A stretch of 64,000 nt of DNA from Oceanospirillaceae bacterium (GTDB lineage Bacteria > Pseudomonadota > Gammaproteobacteria > Pseudomonadales > Balneatricaceae), in contig JAPYOS010000005.1 in assembly GCA_029938085.1 (NCBI GenBank), positions 62,001 through 126,000 of the forward strand, read 5' to 3'. This document shows positions 57,972-64,000 of this stretch, in pieces. The notes under the pieces are model-generated. The model was not told where the DNA came from. It saw only the letters and a list, made by a program, of their open reading frames with translations, and ran no database searches. How positions within the stretch are numbered: position 1 is the first letter of the stretch; each line of letters begins with the position of its first letter. A program made the translations under genes and the position numbers.

Positions 57972-58949
57972 ATGGGCATTGATTTAGAAGCCTTTTTTGA
58001 ACACACCCAACACACCAAATTGGCCGATTTTCACCCGCAACTACGCATCGCTTTGGAGCAATTTTACCAACAAAAGAAACACGGCCGGACCCCCGAATGG
58101 GATGCCGCGCTAAATGCCATGCCGCAACTGAGTGACCCACAATACAGCTTTACCAGCAACAGCGTTACGGTCAACAAACCCGCCAGCCTAGTCATTGACA
58201 CACAAGCCTACACCGAGCACCTAAAGGCATTTATGCCGTGGCGCAAAGGACCCTGGAATTTACTCGGCGTAGACATTGACACTGAGTGGCACTCGGATTG
58301 GAAGTGGCAACGCATAGCCCCCCACATTAGCCCCTTAGAAGGGCGCAAAGTGTTGGACATTGGCACCGGCAACGGCTACTTTTTATATCGCATGCTGGGA
58401 GCTGGTGCCAGCCTTGCTCTTGGCATTGACCCCACGCGCATATTCCTTTACCAATTTCACGCCGCACAAAGGCTATTACCGGCCAACGGTGCTCACCTAC
58501 TGCCGTTGCGAAGCGAGCACTTACCTGCATTTGGTTGTTTTGACACGGTATTCTGCTTAGGTGTGTTATATCACCGAAGATCCCCCATCGACCACATTCA
58601 GGAGCTATTGTCCTACTTGCGGCCAGGCGGTGAGTTAGTCTTAGAAACCTTAGTGGTAGCCGGCGCTGCTGATACCATTTTAGTGCCCGAAGGCCGCTAC
58701 GCAAAAATGTCCAATGTGTGGTTTTTACCCAGCACTGGGGCCCTAGAAGTAATGTTACGTAAGCTGGGCCTAAAAAACGTGCGCACCGTGGACGTTAACC
58801 AAACCAGCACCGACGAGCAAAGAGCCACCGAATGGATGACGTTTCACTCTTTAGCTGACTTTTTAGACCCCAACGACCCTAATTTGTCAGCCGAAGGCCA
58901 CCCAGCGCCGTTGCGCGCCACCTTGGTGGCGACCAAACCAAGCGTTTAA
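57972..58949 (+). CDS. cmoB: tRNA U34 carboxymethyltransferase CmoB
   Basis: CmoB uses carboxy-SAM from CmoA to convert 5-hydroxyuridine to 5-oxyacetyluridine at tRNA position 34. From the ATG at 57972 (MGIDLEAFFEHTQHTKL) it has 325 residues; the track start overlaps cmoA and is unlikely. Key blocks are MPWRKGPWNLLGVDIDTEWHSDWKW, VLDIGTGNGYFLYRMLGAGA, FCLGVLYHRRSPIDHI and FLPSTGALEVMLRKLGL. Confidence 0.97.
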   Translation: MGIDLEAFFEHTQHTKLADFHPQLRIALEQFYQQKKHGRTPEWDAALNAMPQLSDPQYSFTSNSVTVNKPASLVIDTQAYTEHLKAFMPWRKGPWNLLGVDIDTEWHSDWKWQRIAPHISPLEGRKVLDIGTGNGYFLYRMLGAGASLALGIDPTRIFLYQFHAAQRLLPANGAHLLPLRSEHLPAFGCFDTVFCLGVLYHRRSPIDHIQELLSYLRPGGELVLETLVVAGAADTILVPEGRYAKMSNVWFLPSTGALEVMLRKLGLKNVRTVDVNQTSTDEQRATEWMTFHSLADFLDPNDPNLSAEGHPAPLRATLVATKPSV

Positions 58950-58957
58950 GTGGGTTA

Positions 58958-60271
58958 TTAGTCTTGATCTAAGATGCGATATTCGGCAGAACGGGCGTGG
59001 GCTGTTAGGCTTTCGCCGCGGGCCAGCACCGAAGCCACCTTACCCATTTCACTCGCACCCTCAGGCGAAAACATAATCAACGACGAGCGTTTTTGAAAGT
59101 CGTACACACCTAGGGGCGAAGAAAATCGTGCAGTACCCGAAGTGGGCAACACATGGTTAGGTCCGGCGCAATAATCACCTAAGGCCTCAGCCGTGTGACG
59201 GCCCATAAAAATGGCACCGGCATGGCGAATGTGGGGCAGCATGGCTTCAGGATCTTCGACCGATAATTCCAAATGTTCTGGGGCAATACGATTGGCTAGA
59301 TCAATGGCTTCTTGCATATCCTTAACGTGAATTAAGGCCCCGCGCTGTTCGATGGAAGTTTTGATAATGCTACTGCGCTCCATGGTAGGCAGTAGTGCTT
59401 TAAAGCTGGCCTCAACCTGATCAAGATAGGCTTTATCTGGGCACAATAATATCGACTGCGCCTGCTCGTCGTGCTCGGCTTGCGAGAACAAATCCATCGC
59501 CACCCAATCGGGGTCGGTTTGGCCATCACAGATCACTAAAATCTCCGATGGACCTGCAATCATATCAATGCCACAGGTACCAAATACGGCCCGTTTAGCG
59601 GTCGCCACATAAACATTACCGGGGCCCACAATCTTGTCTACTTTAGGCACCATTTGTGTGCCATGGGCCAAGGCCGCAATCGCTTGGGCACCGCCAATAG
59701 CAAACACCCGATCGACACCGGCGATGGCAGCGGCAGCCAAAACCAAGGGATTAACGTGGCCATTAGGCAATGGCACCGTCATAATGATTTCTTTAACACC
59801 GGCCACCTTGGCAGGAATTGCATTCATTAGCACCGATGACGGGTAACTGGCCTTACCGCCGGGCACATAAATACCCACCCGATCCATGGCTGTCACTTGC
59901 TGGCCAAGTAAGGTGCCATCGGCCTCGACGTAGCGCCATGATTCTTGCTTTTGGTGTTCATGATAAACGCGAATACGCTGTGTGGCTCGCTCCAAGGCTT
60001 GCCGCTCTTCGTCACTAATCGCAGCCAAGGCTTGATCCAGCTTATGCTGTGGAATCTCTAATTCAGCGGTGGTTTTAAACGGCGTGCGGTCCAGCTGATT
60101 AGTGAACTGCAGTAAAGCCGTGTCGCCTTGTGCTTTAACCCGTTCGATGATGTCGGCCACGGTTTTTTGAACCCGCTGATCCGACACACTTTCCCACGCC
60201 AATAACTGGCTTAATTTGGCCGAAAAGTTGACCTGTTGGGTATCTAGGCGGTTAACGTTAAGCCACTGCAT
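58958..60271 (-). CDS. hisD: Histidinol dehydrogenase
   Basis: HisD oxidises histidinol to histidine in two NAD-dependent steps with zinc. From the ATG at 60271 ([16 protein letters not shown]) it has 437 residues; the track's start at 60316 reads into hisG. Blocks include [65 protein letters not shown], and [13 protein letters not shown]; zinc ligands lie in [12 protein letters not shown] and in [18 protein letters not shown]. It starts 1 bp after the hisG stop. Confidence 0.97.
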   Translation of the reverse strand: MQWLNVNRLDTQQVNFSAKLSQLLAWESVSDQRVQKTVADIIERVKAQGDTALLQFTNQLDRTPFKTTAELEIPQHKLDQALAAISDEERQALERATQRIRVYHEHQKQESWRYVEADGTLLGQQVTAMDRVGIYVPGGKASYPSSVLMNAIPAKVAGVKEIIMTVPLPNGHVNPLVLAAAAIAGVDRVFAIGGAQAIAALAHGTQMVPKVDKIVGPGNVYVATAKRAVFGTCGIDMIAGPSEILVICDGQTDPDWVAMDLFSQAEHDEQAQSILLCPDKAYLDQVEASFKALLPTMERSSIIKTSIEQRGALIHVKDMQEAIDLANRIAPEHLELSVEDPEAMLPHIRHAGAIFMGRHTAEALGDYCAGPNHVLPTSGTARFSSPLGVYDFQKRSSLIMFSPEGASEMGKVASVLARGESLTAHARSAEYRILDQD

Positions 60272-60272
60272 G

Positions 60273-60917
60273 TTAAGAATCCTGGGCTGCGTTAACAGCC
60301 TTGGCAAGCTGTTCAATTAAGGGACCAATACGGCCATGTTTAAGCTTCATCGACGCTTCGCCCACCACTAATCGGCTGCTAATCACAGCAATTTCGTTAA
60401 GCGGTTCCAGGCCATTGGCCCGCAGTGTATTACCGGTATCGACAATATCCACAATTTGATCGGCCAATCCAAGGATAGGGGCCAACTCCATGGCACCGTA
60501 TAGCTTGATGATGTCCACTTGCTGACCTTGCTCAGCAAAATAACGCTTAGTAATATTGACAAACTTAGACGCTACCCGCAGGCGTTTACCGGCAGGCGCT
60601 GCGCCTACTGGGGCACAGGTCATTAAACGACATCTGGAAATCTGTAAATCCAACGGTTCATACAAACCTGAACCGCCGTGTTCCAACAACACGTCTTTAC
60701 CTGCCACACCCATATCGGCAGCACCGTAAGACACGTAAGTAGGCACATCCGTTGCACGGATGACTAGAAACCGCACCCCAGGCTGGGTGGTTTCAAATAC
60801 CAATTTACGACTGGTATAGATGTCTTCCAAGGGTTCAATACCGGCACTGGCAAACAACGGCAAGGTTTCTTTTAGAATGCGGCCTTTAGACAATGCAATG
60901 GTCAGACTATTAGGCAT
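60273..60917 (-). CDS. hisG: ATP phosphoribosyltransferase, short form
   Basis: HisG (214 residues) catalyses the first step of histidine synthesis. It is the short form (HisGS), without the C-terminal regulatory domain found in the roughly 300-residue long form, so it should need a HisZ partner encoded elsewhere. [34 protein letters not shown] and the phosphate-binding [19 protein letters not shown] are family blocks. It lies between murA and hisD, as in Pseudomonas. Confidence 0.96.
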   Translation of the reverse strand: MPNSLTIALSKGRILKETLPLFASAGIEPLEDIYTSRKLVFETTQPGVRFLVIRATDVPTYVSYGAADMGVAGKDVLLEHGGSGLYEPLDLQISRCRLMTCAPVGAAPAGKRLRVASKFVNITKRYFAEQGQQVDIIKLYGAMELAPILGLADQIVDIVDTGNTLRANGLEPLNEIAVISSRLVVGEASMKLKHGRIGPLIEQLAKAVNAAQDS

Positions 60918-60935
60918 AGTGTTTTGTTCTCTATG

Positions 60936-62219
<1,284 letters not shown>

Positions 62220-62230
62220 CTAAGCTGGCA

Positions 62231-62488
62231 TTATTGCGCGTTGATACGCTGCCATTGGTCGGGGGTATAAGCCTTAATACCTAAGGCATGAATGCTACCG
62301 TCAGCAATTTGATCGGTTAAACAGCCGTATACCAGTTGTTGTTTTTTCACTGGCGTTAGGCCCGCAAAAAGGTCGCCAATTACCGTCACCTGAAAACTGC
62401 AGCCTTCGCCGCTAGGTATCACTTCAGTGCCGTTTAATTGTTGTTCAATAATGTGTTTTACTTGTGCTGAGTCCACGATCTTCTCCAT
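62231..62488 (-). CDS. ibaG: BolA-family protein IbaG
   Basis: The 85-residue protein matches IbaG (YrbA), a BolA-type partner of monothiol glutaredoxins in iron-sulfur trafficking. The core FQVTVIGDLFAGLTPVKKQQLVYGCLTDQIADGSIHALGIKAYTPDQW fits. It is upstream of murA as usual. The gap to mlaC is 64 bp and contains no mlaB. Confidence 0.93.
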   Translation of the reverse strand: MEKIVDSAQVKHIIEQQLNGTEVIPSGEGCSFQVTVIGDLFAGLTPVKKQQLVYGCLTDQIADGSIHALGIKAYTPDQWQRINAQ

Positions 62489-62552
62489 GGGCTAAATGGG
62501 GCGTAATTGTAGCAAACATGGCACCTATACCGCTAACGTTAGGTGCCAGAAT

Positions 62553-63212
62553 CTAGGCAGGATTAAGCCAAAAGGCAATAACATCATCCATATTACCCTT
62601 ATTCTGTGCCATAGCGGCTGCAAACTGTTGCCTAAATGCCAAACCTAAGTTAATACCATCCAATGTAACGTTGGTAACTTTCCAACCCTGCGGGCGTAAT
62701 TTCACAGCATAAGTAATGTTATAGGCTGCGCCATTGGCATACACTTTAACCCACACCTTTTGCCGTCCAGGTTTAGTGCTACTACTCACATTAGGATGAA
62801 CTTCATAATTATTAATTTTAAAGGCCACCACTGCCCGTGAGTAGGTGTTCAATAACGATGTTCGAAAACTAGCATTAAACGCCTCAATTTGCTCGGCGCT
62901 CGCGCGTCGGTAAAACTTGGCCATCACCCCTTTTGCAATACTTTCAAAATCCACCACAGGGTCCAAAATAATGGCCATTTGAGCCAGCAGCGCCTGTTCA
63001 TCCAAACCAACTGGGGTCCCTGTAATTTCGCTTTTTCGTATCGCTTCTTCTCGCTCATGTTTCAGCAACTCTATCATCGCGTGTGTGCTGTCGCTCACCA
63101 CCTCACTTGCAGCGAGCCATTCTGAGTCATTGGCATGCGCTTGCAATGCATAGGCTAAGCCAGACATCACTAACGTCACAGTGACCAAAAATCGTTTAGC
63201 TTGGTTAAACAT
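62553..63212 (-). CDS. mlaC: Phospholipid-binding periplasmic protein MlaC
   Basis: MlaC ferries phospholipids between the outer-membrane MlaA complex and the inner-membrane MlaFEDB transporter. I choose the ATG at 63212 (MFNQAKRFLVTVTLVMSGLAYALQAHA), because AAAGGA lies 8 bases before it; the track's ATG three codons earlier overlaps that site. A Sec signal peptide is followed by the MlaC fold (VVDFESIAKGVMAKFYRRASAEQIEAFNASFRTSLLNTYSRAV). 219 residues. Confidence 0.94.
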   Translation of the reverse strand: MFNQAKRFLVTVTLVMSGLAYALQAHANDSEWLAASEVVSDSTHAMIELLKHEREEAIRKSEITGTPVGLDEQALLAQMAIILDPVVDFESIAKGVMAKFYRRASAEQIEAFNASFRTSLLNTYSRAVVAFKINNYEVHPNVSSSTKPGRQKVWVKVYANGAAYNITYAVKLRPQGWKVTNVTLDGINLGLAFRQQFAAAMAQNKGNMDDVIAFWLNPA

Positions 63213-63259
63213 GTGATACATCCTTTGTAACTTATTGAATTAAACTGCCATAGTTCTAC

Positions 63260-63721
63260 TTAGTTGCTATCGCCCAAATTGAGCAAAAATTGCCCAATCA
63301 GCTCTTCTAGCACCAACGCCGACTGTGTGTCTTCAATCATATCGCCTGCCACTAACACCTCGTCTTCTGCACCCACAGTGAGGCCAACATACTTCTCGCC
63401 CAATAAGCCGGCGGTCAAAATACTGGCACTGGAATCAATCGATAGATAATTAACCTCACCATTGATTTGCATTTGTACTTTGGCCATTAACGTCTGCGGG
63501 TCAATCACTACGGCAACCACCTCGCCTACGGTGACGCCTGCCAAGGTAACCTGTGCCTTAGGCGCCAAGCCAGCCGCATTTTCAAACAAGGCGGCAATGG
63601 GGTAGCGGTCGGCACTGCGGGTAAGATGGCCACCACTGACTTGCAACGCCAAACTAAGTAAGGCGACTACACCAGCCACCAGCATCAACCCCACACTAAT
63701 TTCTATCCATCTTTTGTGCAT
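63260..63721 (-). CDS. mlaD: MCE-domain protein MlaD
   Basis: MlaD (153 residues) forms the hexameric periplasmic ring of the Mla lipid transporter. One N-terminal membrane helix (IEISVGLMLVAGVVALLSLALQVSG) is followed by a single MCE domain (YPIAALFENAAGLAPKAQVTLAGVTVGEVVAV...ASILTAGLLGEKYVGLTVG). The start shares a base with the mlaE stop (TAATG). Confidence 0.95.
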   Translation of the reverse strand: MHKRWIEISVGLMLVAGVVALLSLALQVSGGHLTRSADRYPIAALFENAAGLAPKAQVTLAGVTVGEVVAVVIDPQTLMAKVQMQINGEVNYLSIDSSASILTAGLLGEKYVGLTVGAEDEVLVAGDMIEDTQSALVLEELIGQFLLNLGDSN

Positions 63722-64000
63722 TACGCGCCTCCAAACATTAGCGCTGTTAAAATAAAATCAAAACCCAAAATCGCTAAGGATGAGTACACCACTGTGCGCG
63801 TCGTTGCAGTGCTAATACCTTGCGAGGTCGGCACACATGAATACCCCTGATACAAAGCAATCCAGCTCACCACAAACGCAAAAACCAAGGCTTTTATCAT
63901 GCCATTGACGACGTCCTCACCAAAATCTACGGCCTGCTGCATGTTGCCCCAGTATGACCCGCTGTACACGCCTAGCCAATCCACCGCCACAATGTAGCCA
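63721..64000 (-). CDS. mlaE: ABC transporter permease MlaE (5' end outside window)
   Basis: The open frame covers the C-terminal 92 or so residues of MlaE and continues past the window edge; the GTG at 63990 used by the track is internal. [46 protein letters not shown] and [31 protein letters not shown] are the characteristic last loop and helix. MlaE is the permease of the MlaFEDB complex. Confidence 0.93.
   Translation of the reverse strand, partial: GYIVAVDWLGVYSGSYWGNMQQAVDFGEDVVNGMIKALVFAFVVSWIALYQGYSCVPTSQGISTATTRTVVYSSLAILGFDFILTALMFGGA

Overview
The window is chromosomal DNA of a gammaproteobacterium. The order mraZ-rsmH-ftsL-ftsI-murE-murF-mraY-murD-ftsW-murG-murC-ddlB-ftsQ-ftsA-ftsZ-lpxC, followed by secA-argJ-mutT on one side and rsmI-lpoA-yraN-diaA-dolP-sspB-sspA-petCBA-rpsI-rplM-zapE on the other, is the arrangement I know from Pseudomonas-like and related marine gammaproteobacteria. 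Base composition looks near 50% G+C. MurE carries the DNPR motif expected for meso-diaminopimelate, and kdsA, lpxC and mla genes indicate a lipopolysaccharide outer membrane. I cannot name a genus; a marine lineage outside Pseudomonas proper is a weak inference.

Layout. 1-9.2 kb: the 5' part of an RstA-like response regulator, a class II DAHP synthase, the class Ia ribonucleotide reductase operon (nrdA-nrdB-yfaE) with a tandem pair of NrdR boxes, kdsA, a P-loop kinase, yaaA and a YqaA-type membrane protein. 9.2-16.2 kb: sbcB and the glycine cleavage genes, with gcvT split from gcvH-gcvP by an XRE-cupin regulator; related palindromes lie in front of gcvT and in the regulator/gcvH divergent region. 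16.2-18.9 kb: a decayed MarR-type gene and an unusual 716-residue protein, an MFS transporter with about 290 extra residues built largely from 15-residue proline-started acidic helical repeats. 18.8-41.4 kb: mutT, argJ, secA, then the whole division and cell wall cluster, all on the minus strand and tightly overlapped, headed by mraZ with 10-bp-spaced MraZ boxes.

41.4-64 kb: a GntR regulator, a YgjP-type metallopeptidase and REP-like hairpins lie between mraZ and the RNase P RNA gene. rsmI faces the lpoA-yraN-diaA-dolP group. After a shared terminator come sspB-sspA, the cytochrome bc1 operon, rpsI-rplM, zapE/zapG, a Nif3-family protein, a DegS-type protease, cmoA-cmoB, and finally hisD-hisG-murA-ibaG-mlaC-mlaD-mlaE on the minus strand, the last running off the window. 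mlaB, usually found between mlaC and ibaG, is missing there.

Most of the window is conserved housekeeping DNA. The points most worth a second look are the MFS-repeat fusion, the predicted XRE-cupin control of glycine cleavage, the MarR remnant, the 10-bp direct repeats beside the response regulator, and the missing mlaB. Terminators, promoters and operators listed were found by eye. No tRNA, CRISPR array, insertion sequence or prophage was seen.
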